Assembly: GCF_001761365.1 (NCBI RefSeq)
Contig: NZ_CP017477.1
Location: forward strand, 952,501-1,016,500
DNA from: Polaribacter vadi
GTDB lineage: Bacteria; Bacteroidota; Bacteroidia; Flavobacteriales; Flavobacteriaceae
DNA length: 64,000 bases
Direction: 5' to 3'
Shown here: one piece after another, positions 8,697 through 16,602 of the stretch
How the letters are laid out: the number at the start of each line of letters is the position of its first letter
How positions within the stretch are numbered: the stretch's first letter is position 1
Program-made: the position numbers and the translations under genes
Notes under the pieces: generated by a model
Database searches by the model: none
The model's input: only the letters and a program-made list of their open reading frames with translations
What the model was told of the DNA's origin: nothing

Positions 8697-9728
8697 ATGA
8701 ATATCCAACAAAACATTTCTTTAAAAAACTACAATACTTTTGGTATTGATGTAACAGCAAAACATTTTGTTTCTGTTGATTCAGTATATCAATTACAGCA
8801 ACTTTTAAAAAAAGAAAAGGACATTTTTCTAATTTCTGGTGGAAGTAATATGTTACTTACAAAAGACATTGAGCAATTGGTTGTGCATATTGATATCAAT
8901 GGAATTTCTATTGATAAAGAAGATGATAATTTTGTTTATTTAACGGTTAATGCTGGTGAAAATTGGCACGAATTTGTATTGTTTTGTGTCGATAATAATT
9001 ATGGAGGCATTGAAAACTTATCGTTAATTCCTGGAAATGTTGGTACTTGCCCAATTCAGAATATTGGTGCGTATGGAGTTGAAGTAAAAGATACGATTAC
9101 AAAAGTTGAAGCTATAGAAATTGAAAGTCAAAAATTAGTTTCATTTTCAAATGCTGAGTGCAATTTTGGGTATCGAAATTCAATTTTTAAAAACGAAGTA
9201 AAAGGTAACTTTGTAATTACTTCTGTAAGTTTTAAATTGACGAAAAAGAATCATCAATTAAATACCTCTTATGGTGCTATTGAAACTGAATTAGCATCCA
9301 AAAACATCAAAAACCCTTCTTTAAAAAATATTTCTGATGCAGTAATTGCTATCAGAAAATCGAAATTACCAGATCCAAAAGAAATTGGTAATAGTGGTAG
9401 TTTTTTTAAAAACCCAGTAATTTCTGAAATGTTGTTTTTAGAATTGCAAAATGAATATCCAACCATTCCAAGTTATCCTGTCATTTCGAGCGAAGTCGAG
9501 AAGTCTGAGACTGAGGTTAAAATTCCTGCTGGTTGGCTCATAGAAAAAGCTGGTTTTAAAGGAAAACGTTTTGGCAATTATGGTGTTCATGAAAAACAAG
9601 CCTTGGTTTTGGTAAATTATGGCAATGCTACTGGAAAAGAAATTTATCAATTGGCAAAAAAAATACAGGAAACAATTTTAAAACAGTTTCGTATTTCTCT
9701 AGAGATTGAGGTAAATATAATTGCTTAA
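8697..9728 (+). CDS. murB: UDP-N-acetylenolpyruvoylglucosamine reductase
   Basis: 343 residues from ATG 8697 (MNIQQNISLKNYNTFGID, the typical MurB opening). It reduces UDP-GlcNAc-enolpyruvate to UDP-MurNAc with NADPH and FAD, the second committed step of peptidoglycan synthesis in the cytoplasm. Visible motifs are ISGGSNMLL (FAD binding), GIENLSLIPGNVGTCPIQNIGAYG, the Tyr-containing FGYRNSIFK, and GNSGSFFKNPV with the catalytic Ser; the C-terminal AGWLIEKAGFKGKRFG and HEKQALVLVN are also present. Residues about 260-272 contain the extra peptide VISSEVEKS encoded by an inserted dispersed repeat, which keeps the frame. The upstream ATG at 8661 adds 12 non-conserved residues and is rejected. Confidence 0.95.
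   Translation: MNIQQNISLKNYNTFGIDVTAKHFVSVDSVYQLQQLLKKEKDIFLISGGSNMLLTKDIEQLVVHIDINGISIDKEDDNFVYLTVNAGENWHEFVLFCVDNNYGGIENLSLIPGNVGTCPIQNIGAYGVEVKDTITKVEAIEIESQKLVSFSNAECNFGYRNSIFKNEVKGNFVITSVSFKLTKKNHQLNTSYGAIETELASKNIKNPSLKNISDAVIAIRKSKLPDPKEIGNSGSFFKNPVISEMLFLELQNEYPTIPSYPVISSEVEKSETEVKIPAGWLIEKAGFKGKRFGNYGVHEKQALVLVNYGNATGKEIYQLAKKIQETILKQFRISLEIEVNIIA
9478..9508 (+). repeat. Dispersed flavobacterial repeat inserted in frame in murB
   Basis: The sequence TCATTTCGAGCGAAGTCGAG (9481-9500) and its flanks belong to the TTTCGAGCGnAGTCGAGA-type repeat that is, from memory, usually intergenic in flavobacteria. Here it lies between the MurB motifs YPTIPSY and IPAGWLIEKAG, which are normally only a few residues apart. 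A related inverted pair occurs at 23689-23734. Confidence 0.7.
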
Positions 9729-9927
9729 AAAACTAAAAATTATTTTAAAATTTCCATTGCATAATGAAGAATAACTTTTATTTTAGAAAATTCATTTCTT
9801 TTATCAGTAAAATTTGAGAATATGATGTTTATTTTTTTGGTTTTATCAAAGCATTATAAATCTGATAACAAGATTTTTCTTTAACATTATTTGTAAAACA
9901 GTTACAAATCAAAAAAGAGTTATACGT

Positions 9928-10524
9928 ATGTCATTATACAACAGAATAAATATAGGCTTAGCACTTTCAATAGTATTTTTATTAGTTTTTGCTACAAATA
10001 GATTAGATAAAAGGCATTTTGAAACGGTACAGAACACTGTAATTAGTTTACATACAGATAGAGTTATTGCACAAGATTTAATCTACAAAATGAACCTTAT
10101 TATATACAATAAGCAACTTTCTTTGCTTGGTGAAAGCTCTAAAAATGTTAATCATAATTTAAATAAAGATTTTAACCTATTAATAGAAAAATTTTCTGAA
10201 ACAAAGCTTACAAAAAAAGAAAGCCAAATTTTTGAAAAGCTAAAAGTAGATTTTAATAAGCTAACTGATTTAGAAGCTAAAATGCTTGAAAATAATGAGG
10301 AAATATTGACCAACATCAATATTATAAAATCGGATTTAATTAAATTATCTGAAATACAGATTAAAGAAAGTAAAAGTTTAACGAGCATTGCTCAAAAATC
10401 TTTAGACACCAATAATTTAATGTCTAAATTAGAAATTGGCTTTTTGGTACTTATTGGTTTAATTATTCAGTTTACTATATTTTATAGAGTAAAAAAGTCG
10501 AAAACAGAAAAGCTTAACAATTAA
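9928..10524 (+). CDS. Membrane protein with periplasmic four-helix-bundle sensor domain
   Basis: 198 residues with two transmembrane segments (about 8-24 and 170-187) around a long, heptad-rich helical region. The pattern matches the four-helix-bundle ligand-binding module of chemoreceptors (the 4HB_MCP type), for example ETVQNTVISLHTDRVIAQDLIYKMNLI. There is no HAMP, methyl-accepting, kinase or cyclase domain: only a 15-residue Lys-rich tail follows the second membrane segment. It is therefore a stand-alone sensor-like or scaffold protein. No output partner is adjacent. About 200 bases without a gene precede it, with no clear promoter box. Confidence 0.65.
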   Translation: MSLYNRINIGLALSIVFLLVFATNRLDKRHFETVQNTVISLHTDRVIAQDLIYKMNLIIYNKQLSLLGESSKNVNHNLNKDFNLLIEKFSETKLTKKESQIFEKLKVDFNKLTDLEAKMLENNEEILTNINIIKSDLIKLSEIQIKESKSLTSIAQKSLDTNNLMSKLEIGFLVLIGLIIQFTIFYRVKKSKTEKLNN

Positions 10525-10678
10525 AATTAACTTAGAAGGCATTTTTTTATTTTCTAAAAATTCTACAAACATCTTCTGCATCATCTTTTTTATTGGCGAT
10601 AAAATAAATACATATGCTAAAAAAAAGCATATACAAAAAAACTACAAGTCTCAATTTTATGTTGACATTTATAATTTG

Positions 10679-10686
10679 TACCTTTG
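10679..10686 (+). promoter_or_regulatory. -7 promoter box that sets the start of the small membrane protein
   Basis: TACCTTTG, a full TAnnTTTG match, 17 bases before ATG 10704. It lies inside the longer reading frame that begins at 10614, so translation must start downstream. A TTGACA-like element at 10662 is 14 bases upstream of the box, a short spacing. Confidence 0.65.
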
Positions 10687-10703
10687 CAAAACAATCAGAT
10701 ATT

Positions 10704-10907
10704 ATGAAATTACTTTTGATAACTTTAGTTTTATTAGGTGTTGGAGTTGCAGGAATTTGCATTAAAATTTGGGCAAAAAAAGATGGTAAATTTGCAGGAA
10801 CTTGTGCTAGCCAAAACCCAATGTTAAATCAAAATGGAGAAGCTTGTGGTTTTTGTGGAAAACCAGCAGATGAATTTGAAACTTGTTCAGAACCACAACA
10901 TAAATAA
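10704..10907 (+). CDS. Small membrane-anchored Cys-rich protein
   Basis: 67 residues from ATG 10704. One N-terminal hydrophobic helix (KLLLITLVLLGVGVAGICI) is followed by a short soluble tail with four cysteines: GTCASQNP, then GEACGFCGKP, then ETCSEPQHK. The CGFC pair resembles a thiol/disulphide or metal-binding motif. The organisation suggests a periplasm- or cytoplasm-facing domain that binds a metal or undergoes redox change, but this is inference. The longer frame from 10614 is rejected because the promoter box at 10679 lies inside it. The glycosyltransferase begins 16 bases downstream, so co-transcription is likely. Confidence 0.75.
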   Translation: MKLLLITLVLLGVGVAGICIKIWAKKDGKFAGTCASQNPMLNQNGEACGFCGKPADEFETCSEPQHK

Positions 10908-10922
10908 AATTATTTCAAAGCA

Positions 10923-12026
10923 ATGGTTATAACTGTAGTTTTCTACGTCTTTGTAGTATTTACAGGCATTCAAATATTATATTACCTTATATTCTCTTCT
11001 TTTCTTTTTAAACAAAAGAAAAAATCAAATAATACTGAAAAGGTACCAGTTTCTGTAATTGTTTTTGCAAAAAACAGTGCCACTAATTTACAAAAAAACT
11101 TACCCAATTATTTAGCTCAAGATTATCCTGAATTCGAAATTGTGCTCATAAATAATGCTTCTGTAGATACAACTGAAGATGTTATTGAAACATTTACGGC
11201 AAAACACAAAAATATTAAAGTTGTAAGCGTAGAGAATAACGAAGCTTTTTGGAACAATAAAAAATACGCATTAACATTAGGTATAAAAGCTGCTAAATAC
11301 GATCATTTATTATTTACAAACATCAATTCGAATCCAGTTAGTGAGCATTGGATTACTGAAATGAGCAAAAAATTCACCTTAAAAAGAACGATTGTTTTAG
11401 GGTATGAAAAATATAAAAAAGAGAACTCTTTTAACAATCTTTTTATTCGCTTTCATAGATTACTAAAGGCTATTCAATGTTTATCTTTTGCAAAACAAGG
11501 TTCTCCTTTTATGGCATTTGGCAATAATTTAGCCTATAAAAAAACGGAATTTTTTAAAGTTAACGGCTTTATAAAACACATAAAAATAAAATTTGCAGAA
11601 GACGATTTATTTATAAAAGATGCTGCAACTAAAGAAAACATAAGTTATGCTATTTCTAAAAATAGTTTTATAGAAACTGATGCACCAGAATCTTTTAACG
11701 ATTGGTTTCAAGAACAGCGAATTTTAAGTTCTATAGAGGAGCATTTTAAATTTAAAAATCAGTTTTTTTTAAGTTTTTTTGTTATTTCTAAGCTGTTCTT
11801 TTATGTTTTAGCAAGTATTTTATTTTTCTTGTATCCTTGGCAAATAATTTTAGCAATTGTACTTGGCTATTTTTTAGTGCAATATATTATAATTGGTCTT
11901 TCAGCAAAAAAACTAAAAGAACCACAGATTATTTTTTTCCTTCCTTTCTTAGAAATTTCTTTATTGTTGATTCAAATTAGTATATTTATTGCTAATTTGA
12001 TTTCAAAACCCAATCATTGGAAATAG
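10923..12026 (+). CDS. Membrane-anchored family 2 glycosyltransferase with altered DXD motif
   Basis: 367 residues: an N-terminal membrane helix (4-26), a GT-A domain (about 38-270) and two or three C-terminal helices (about 285-360). The GT2 opening is clear (VPVSVIVFAKNSATNLQKNL, then FEIVLINNASVDTTEDVI). At the place where the metal-binding Asp-Ala-Asp is expected, the sequence is FTNINSNP (Asn133-Ile-Asn135), so both acidic residues are missing. The later acidic pair FAEDDLF (near residue 222) and an EQR motif near 262 are retained. The enzyme may be inactive or metal-independent. It overlaps the sigma factor gene by ten bases. Confidence 0.85.
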   Translation: MVITVVFYVFVVFTGIQILYYLIFSSFLFKQKKKSNNTEKVPVSVIVFAKNSATNLQKNLPNYLAQDYPEFEIVLINNASVDTTEDVIETFTAKHKNIKVVSVENNEAFWNNKKYALTLGIKAAKYDHLLFTNINSNPVSEHWITEMSKKFTLKRTIVLGYEKYKKENSFNNLFIRFHRLLKAIQCLSFAKQGSPFMAFGNNLAYKKTEFFKVNGFIKHIKIKFAEDDLFIKDAATKENISYAISKNSFIETDAPESFNDWFQEQRILSSIEEHFKFKNQFFLSFFVISKLFFYVLASILFFLYPWQIILAIVLGYFLVQYIIIGLSAKKLKEPQIIFFLPFLEISLLLIQISIFIANLISKPNHWK

Positions 12027-12580
12027 ACAATACCAAAATTGAATCACATATTATAAAAGCGAAAGAAGGGAATCAATCTTCTTTTCGTTTTTTGTTGAAT
12101 ACTTTTTGGGGCGATGTTTATAATTATCAACTAAAAAGAACAAGAAGCGAAAATGAAGCTGAAGATATTGCTATCCAAACTTTTTCTAAAGCTTTTGATA
12201 AAATTCATACGTTTGATGAAAGTTACGTTTTTAAAACTTGGTTGATTGCCATTTCTAAAAATGTTTATATCGATATTTTACGAAAGAAAAAAACATCAAT
12301 CTTTACAGAAACCACCAAAGAACAAGAAGATAAAATTTATTTAGTAGTTGATGAAAATCCTACTCCAGAAGATAAAATTATTAGAGAACAAAATTTAGCA
12401 AAATTGTTGCGAGATATTAAACAATTAAAACCTAAATACCAAGAAGTTATACAGTTACGTTATTTTCAAGAATTGAGTTACAAAGAAATTTCTACGCAAA
12501 TTGATGAACCTATGAATAACGTAAAAGTAAAATTATTACGTGCTAAAAAATTGTTGGCAGCCATTATTAAGAAGAGTTAA
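12017..12580 (+). CDS. ECF-type RNA polymerase sigma factor
   Basis: 187 residues from a TTG start at 12017, which overlaps the end of the glycosyltransferase gene (translational coupling likely). Region 2 is seen at about 25-95 (LNTFWGDVYNYQLKRTRSENEAEDIAIQTFSKAF, then FKTWLIAISKNVYIDILRKKK) and region 4 at about 130-185 (KPKYQEVIQLRYFQELSYKEIS, then NNVKVKLLRAKKLL). It should redirect RNA polymerase to a specific regulon. No anti-sigma factor gene is next to it; instead an Nramp-like transporter follows after two bases. Control of that transporter is a possibility, not a conclusion. Confidence 0.92.
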   Translation: MEIDNTKIESHIIKAKEGNQSSFRFLLNTFWGDVYNYQLKRTRSENEAEDIAIQTFSKAFDKIHTFDESYVFKTWLIAISKNVYIDILRKKKTSIFTETTKEQEDKIYLVVDENPTPEDKIIREQNLAKLLRDIKQLKPKYQEVIQLRYFQELSYKEISTQIDEPMNNVKVKLLRAKKLLAAIIKKS

Positions 12581-12582
12581 GA

Positions 12583-13803
12583 ATGAAAAAATCATTTTTA
12601 CAATCTTTAGGACCAGGTTTATTATTTGCAGGAGCTGCAATTGGCGTTTCTCATTTGGTACAATCTACAAAAGCTGGTGCTGAATTTGGTTTTGGTTTAC
12701 TATGGGCTTTGTTGTTGGTTCATATTTTTAAATATCCATTTTTTCAATTTGGTCCAAGATATGCAGCTGCAACTGGAGAAACTTTATTAGATGGTTATAA
12801 AAAATTAGGCAAAAGTGTACTAGTTATTTATTATATAATCAATTTTGCAACCATGTTTACCATTCAAGCAGCAGTCACAATTGTTACTGCTGGTTTGGCT
12901 TCTCAGTTATTTGGCATTACAAACAACTTGGTTTTATGGTCTAGTATTTTAATGTTGATTAGCATTTTGTTTCTATTAATTGGTAGGTACAAATTGTTAG
13001 ATAATTTGATGAAATACATCATTATTATTTTAACAATTAGCACAATTGCAGCAGTTTCTGTGGCTTTATTTAGCTCAAAAGAGGCTTTTGATGTCAGCCA
13101 AATTTTACCCTCAGGAACTGTAGAAATTACTTTTTTAATTGCTTTTTTAGGTTGGATGCCTGCTCCTTTAGATGTTTCCATTTGGCATTCAATTTGGTCT
13201 GTAGAAAAAAGCAAAAACACCTTTATTAAAATAAAGCCAAAAGACGCAATTTTCGATTTTAATGTAGGGTATATTGGAACTTTACTTCTTGGTATTTGCT
13301 TTGTACTTTTAGGTACTTTAGTCATGTATAAATCAGGAGCAACCTTTTCTAATAAAGGAGGCGAATTTGCATCACAATTAATTACTTTATACACTAAAAA
13401 TTTAGGAGATTTTTCTTATATAATTATTGCAATTGCTGCTTTTACAACCATGTTTAGTACTACAATTACAACTTTAGATGCGTCACCTAGAGCTATGAAT
13501 TTAAGTTCTCAATTATTGTTTGATAAAAAATTTAAATTCGGTTATTGGTTTTGGATTATATTTCTTTTTGCTGGCACTTTTGTTATTCTTAAATATTATA
13601 TGGCAAATATGGGTGATTTAATAAAGATTGCCACCATTTTATCATTTTTAACAGCTCCTTTTTATGCAATTCTAAATTATATTTTAGTAACAGGTAAAAA
13701 TATGCCTGAAGAACATCAACCAAAAATATTTACTAAAATATTGAGTCTTTTTGGAATTGTTTTTTTAATAGGATTTAGCATTTGGTTTTTAACCAATATA
13801 TAA
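12583..13803 (+). CDS. Nramp-related membrane transporter lacking the DPGN motif
   Basis: 406 residues with about eleven transmembrane helices, the size and pattern of the Nramp family of proton-coupled divalent-metal transporters. The first helix has the family's Gly-Pro-Gly start (LGPGLLFAGAAIGVSHLVQS), but the Asp-Pro-Gly-Asn metal-binding motif is replaced by Gly-Val-Ser-His. In helix 6 a Met-Pro pair is kept (GWMPAPLDVSIWHSIW). This places it with the Nramp-related group whose substrates are uncertain, rather than with the Mn/Fe transporters. It is two bases downstream of the sigma factor gene, so the two are one transcript. Confidence 0.8.
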   Translation: MKKSFLQSLGPGLLFAGAAIGVSHLVQSTKAGAEFGFGLLWALLLVHIFKYPFFQFGPRYAAATGETLLDGYKKLGKSVLVIYYIINFATMFTIQAAVTIVTAGLASQLFGITNNLVLWSSILMLISILFLLIGRYKLLDNLMKYIIIILTISTIAAVSVALFSSKEAFDVSQILPSGTVEITFLIAFLGWMPAPLDVSIWHSIWSVEKSKNTFIKIKPKDAIFDFNVGYIGTLLLGICFVLLGTLVMYKSGATFSNKGGEFASQLITLYTKNLGDFSYIIIAIAAFTTMFSTTITTLDASPRAMNLSSQLLFDKKFKFGYWFWIIFLFAGTFVILKYYMANMGDLIKIATILSFLTAPFYAILNYILVTGKNMPEEHQPKIFTKILSLFGIVFLIGFSIWFLTNI

Positions 13804-13816
13804 TTGATAAAATTAT

Positions 13817-13856
13817 TATTTTTGATAGATAATTAAATTATAAAAATCTATTTTTG
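13817..13856 (+). promoter_or_regulatory. Two -7 promoter boxes before the pectate lyase gene
   Basis: TATTTTTG occurs at 13817-13824 and again at 13849-13856, each followed by ATA. The second is 16 bases before ATG 13873. They suggest two start sites for the pectate lyase gene, independent of the Nramp operon upstream. Confidence 0.5.
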
Positions 13857-13872
13857 ATAAATTTTTATAAAA

Positions 13873-15471
13873 ATGCAATCGATTACAAAAAACAAAACAC
13901 AAAGGTTTCATAAAGTATTAAAAATACTTTTTTTATCAATTCTTGCTTTTAATTTTAGTTGTTCTAATGAAAGTATAATGGAAGAGCTCGAAGAAAATAT
14001 TTTGGTAAAACAACTTATTATTTACGGAGGCAATATTACCAATGGTGGTTCAGCTCAACTTACAGTTGGTGTTTTACCCAATAACGCAAATAATAAAGCT
14101 GTTACTTGGAGTGTTTTAGAGACCTCTATTGCACAAGTTTCTGAAACTGGTTTGTTAACAGCAATTTCAAATGGTGAAGTTATTGTAAAAGTTGTAGCCA
14201 AAGATGGTTCTGGTGTTTCTGCTGAAAAAAAAATAATAATTTATGGAATTGCAGGACCACCTGTTTTAGCAGAAAGTATAACCATTAATGGAAGTAATAT
14301 AATAGATGGAAACCCTTTACAATTATCTGTAACTATTTTACCAAATGAGACCGATAATAAAGCTGTGATATGGTCAGTATCTGATGAAAGTATTGCTACT
14401 ATTAATGATGAAGGTTTGTTAACTCCAAAAGAAAATGGTAAAATAACGGTTTCTGCTTCTGCTACAGATGGTAGTGGTACAAAAGGTGAACTTGAAATTA
14501 ATATTTCTGGAATTGCTCCTGTTTATCAAACAATTTTAGAAGCAGAAAATATGCTTTTATGGCAAAGAAATAATGGTGGTTGGGCAAAAGAACCTTATAA
14601 TGATTTTTCTGGTTACAAACGCATACAAACTGCTGGTGAAATAGCCACTGCTCATAATACAAAAGACAATACAGATACAACAATAGATAATAATCATACT
14701 GTTGGAGAACTTAGAGTTTTATTGAATTCTTATAAAACAACAAATAATCCAAATTATTTAGAAGCAGTAAATAAAGCATTAGACTATCTTTTTGAAGCAC
14801 AATATGAAAATGGTGGTTGGCCTCAATACTATCCAGATAAAAGTGGTTACAGGCATCAAATTACATTTAATGACAATGCTATGGTTAATGTTATGAATTT
14901 AATGTGGGATATTTCTAAAGGAAAAAACAATACGAATCTTTTAGACAATGCCTATATAGATAAAGCTACAACTGCTTTTGATAAGGGAATTGATGTAATT
15001 TTAAAAACTCAAAATATTGTAAAAGGTATTAAAACTGCTTGGTGTGCTCAATATGATGAAGTTACGCTCTTAGCAGAAACTGCTAGATCTTATGAGTTAG
15101 CCTCTAATAGTGGTTCAGAGTCAGTTGGAATTGTAAGAACACTTATGGTAGTCGAAAACCCATCCTCTGAAATTATACAAGCAGTAAAAGATGCTGTAAA
15201 ATGGTTTGAAGATGTTAGACTTTTTGATATTGCAACAAAAAATACTGGAAATGATGTGGTAGTTGTTTCATCTCCAGGAAATATAATATGGGCTAGATTT
15301 TACGATTTAGAAACCAATTTACCTTTTTTCTGTGGCAGAGATGGAGTTAAGAAAAGTACCTTGGCAGAAATTGAACAAGAAAGACGAACTGGCTATTCTT
15401 GGTATGGCAACTGGCCAAAAAATTTAATTGCTTCTGAATATACTTCTTGGAAAAATAAAAATGGTCTTTAA
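13873..15471 (+). CDS. Lipoprotein pectate lyase (PL10-like) with two bacterial Ig-like domains
   Basis: 532 residues. The N-terminus carries a lipoprotein signal (LFLSILAFNFSCSNE, Cys at about residue 34). Two Big_2-type Ig domains follow (about 48-122 and 133-210), both with the pattern LPNnAnNKAVTWSV...G.LTA..NG...V.A. The catalytic part (about 220-532) has the PL10 features NNGGWAKE, TIDNNHTVGELRVL, ENGGWPQYYPD, ITFNDNAMVNVMNLM and RTGYSWYGNWP. It should cleave pectate at the cell surface by beta-elimination. No SusC/SusD pair or other pectin enzymes are nearby, so it is not part of a visible utilisation locus. A terminator follows. Confidence 0.88.
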   Translation: MQSITKNKTQRFHKVLKILFLSILAFNFSCSNESIMEELEENILVKQLIIYGGNITNGGSAQLTVGVLPNNANNKAVTWSVLETSIAQVSETGLLTAISNGEVIVKVVAKDGSGVSAEKKIIIYGIAGPPVLAESITINGSNIIDGNPLQLSVTILPNETDNKAVIWSVSDESIATINDEGLLTPKENGKITVSASATDGSGTKGELEINISGIAPVYQTILEAENMLLWQRNNGGWAKEPYNDFSGYKRIQTAGEIATAHNTKDNTDTTIDNNHTVGELRVLLNSYKTTNNPNYLEAVNKALDYLFEAQYENGGWPQYYPDKSGYRHQITFNDNAMVNVMNLMWDISKGKNNTNLLDNAYIDKATTAFDKGIDVILKTQNIVKGIKTAWCAQYDEVTLLAETARSYELASNSGSESVGIVRTLMVVENPSSEIIQAVKDAVKWFEDVRLFDIATKNTGNDVVVVSSPGNIIWARFYDLETNLPFFCGRDGVKKSTLAEIEQERRTGYSWYGNWPKNLIASEYTSWKNKNGL

Positions 15472-15480
15472 TAAAAAATA

Positions 15481-15511
15481 AACACTAAAATTTAATCGGT
15501 TTAGTGTTTTG
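15481..15511 (+). terminator. Rho-independent terminator after the pectate lyase gene
   Basis: Stem AACACTAAA / TTTAGTGTT with a ten-base loop, followed by TTG and an AT-rich tail. It separates the pectate lyase gene from the lipA promoter. Confidence 0.7.
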
Positions 15512-15541
15512 ATTTTAACAAGGATTTAAATCATTTCTTCG

Positions 15542-15549
15542 TAAATTTG
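15542..15549 (+). promoter_or_regulatory. -7 promoter box of lipA
   Basis: TAAATTTG, a full match to TAnnTTTG, 19 bases before the lipA ATG at 15569. Confidence 0.6.
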
Positions 15550-15568
15550 CATTTCAAAAGAAGAAAGA

Positions 15569-16438
15569 ATGGCAATAGAAACTGTAGTACTTCCTGAAAG
15601 ACCTAAAAAACCAAAATGGTTGCGTGTAAAATTACCTGTTGGTAAAAAATATACGGAATTAAGAGGTTTGGTTGATAAATATAAACTAAACACTATTTGT
15701 ACAAGTGGAAGCTGTCCAAATATGGGCGAATGTTGGGGAGAAGGAACTGCAACTTTTATGATTCTAGGTAATATTTGTACTCGTTCTTGTGGTTTTTGTG
15801 GTGTAAAAACGGGAAGACCAGAAACTGTTGAATGGGATGAACCTGAAAAAGTAGCTCGTTCTATAAAAATTATGAGCATTAAACATGCTGTAATTACGTC
15901 TGTAGATAGAGATGATTTAAAAGATGGTGGCTCTATTATTTGGGCAGAAACTGTGGATGCAATTCGTAGAGCAAACCCAAATACAACATTAGAGACTTTA
16001 ATTCCTGATTTTCAAGGAAACACAAAACAAATTGATAGAATTATAGAAGTGCATCCTGAAGTGGTTTCTCATAATATGGAAACTGTAAGAAGGTTGACTC
16101 GTGAAGTAAGGATTCAAGCAAAATACGATAGAAGTTTGGGGGTTTTAAAATACCTAAAAGAAAACGGTATGCGAACTAAAACTGGTTTAATGCTAGGTTT
16201 AGGAGAAAAAGAAGAGGAAGTAATACAAACCATGAAAGATTTACGTGCAGTAAATTGTGATGTTATTACGATTGGACAATATTTACAGCCAACAAAAAAA
16301 CATTTACCTGTTAAGGAATTTATAACACCAGAACAGTTTAAAAAATATGAAACTATTGGTTTAGAAATGGGCTTTATGTATGTAGAAAGTGGTGCTTTAG
16401 TACGTTCTTCTTACAAGGCACATAAACATGCTATTTAA
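15569..16438 (+). CDS. lipA: Lipoyl synthase
   Basis: 289 residues. This radical-SAM enzyme inserts two sulphurs into octanoyl chains on the E2 and GcvH proteins, making lipoyl cofactors. Both iron-sulphur clusters are visible: the auxiliary cluster cysteines at 44, 49 and 55 ([12 protein letters not shown]) and the radical-SAM CxxxCxxC at 70, 74 and 77 (CTRSCGFC). The C-terminal [11 protein letters not shown] contains the conserved Arg-Ser-Ser motif. lipB is not adjacent. The start follows a TAAATTTG box, and an AAGAAAGA stretch precedes the ATG, although flavobacteria rarely depend on it. Confidence 0.97.
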   Translation: MAIETVVLPERPKKPKWLRVKLPVGKKYTELRGLVDKYKLNTICTSGSCPNMGECWGEGTATFMILGNICTRSCGFCGVKTGRPETVEWDEPEKVARSIKIMSIKHAVITSVDRDDLKDGGSIIWAETVDAIRRANPNTTLETLIPDFQGNTKQIDRIIEVHPEVVSHNMETVRRLTREVRIQAKYDRSLGVLKYLKENGMRTKTGLMLGLGEKEEEVIQTMKDLRAVNCDVITIGQYLQPTKKHLPVKEFITPEQFKKYETIGLEMGFMYVESGALVRSSYKAHKHAI

Positions 16439-16475
16439 TTGTTAAAAAAATAAAAATATAAATTCAAATATATTT

Positions 16476-16492
16476 TTGGCACGAAGCTTGAT
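16476..16492 (+). promoter_or_regulatory. Sigma-54-like promoter element
   Basis: TTGGCACGAAGCTTGAT: a -24 TTGGCAC and a -12 TTG with exactly ten bases between the GG and the GA dinucleotide. The sigma-54 consensus has GC at -12, so one key base differs. It is followed 12 bases later by a short stem-loop RNA with its own terminator. Confidence 0.5.
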
Positions 16493-16501
16493 AATTCTTA
16501 A

Positions 16502-16587
16502 AATGAAAAGACGTAGTAAACCTTTTCATTGTGTAAATTATTTGAATTAGTTGATTTAAAACCATCTCTTTATGAGATGGTTTTTTT
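16502..16587 (+). ncRNA. Candidate small RNA downstream of a sigma-54-like element
   Basis: About 85 bases between lipA and the dipeptidase gene. Starting where sigma-54 transcription would begin, there is a 9-bp perfect stem (AATGAAAAG 16502-16510 / CTTTTCATT 16522-16530), a single-stranded AT-rich linker, and the terminator at 16558-16587. There is no ORF of note. The terminator may also serve the convergent dipeptidase gene, so the RNA is a hypothesis resting on the promoter-like element plus the two hairpins. Confidence 0.45.
16558..16587. terminator. Rho-independent terminator between lipA and the dipeptidase gene
   Basis: Perfect stem AAACCATCTC / GAGATGGTTT, loop TTTAT, followed by a T-run on the plus strand; the minus strand has only a short T-run. 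Confidence 0.85.
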
Positions 16588-16602
16588 ATATCATTAAATT
16601 CA

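Noticed and set aside
10614..10703. ATG at 10614 as the start of the small membrane protein
   Set aside because: A full TAnnTTTG box at 10679 lies inside the extension, and ATG 10704 gives a clean membrane-anchor start.
10547..10762. Minus-strand 71-residue ORF upstream of the small membrane gene
   Set aside because: It overlaps the promoter and start of the plus-strand gene, and no feature supports it.
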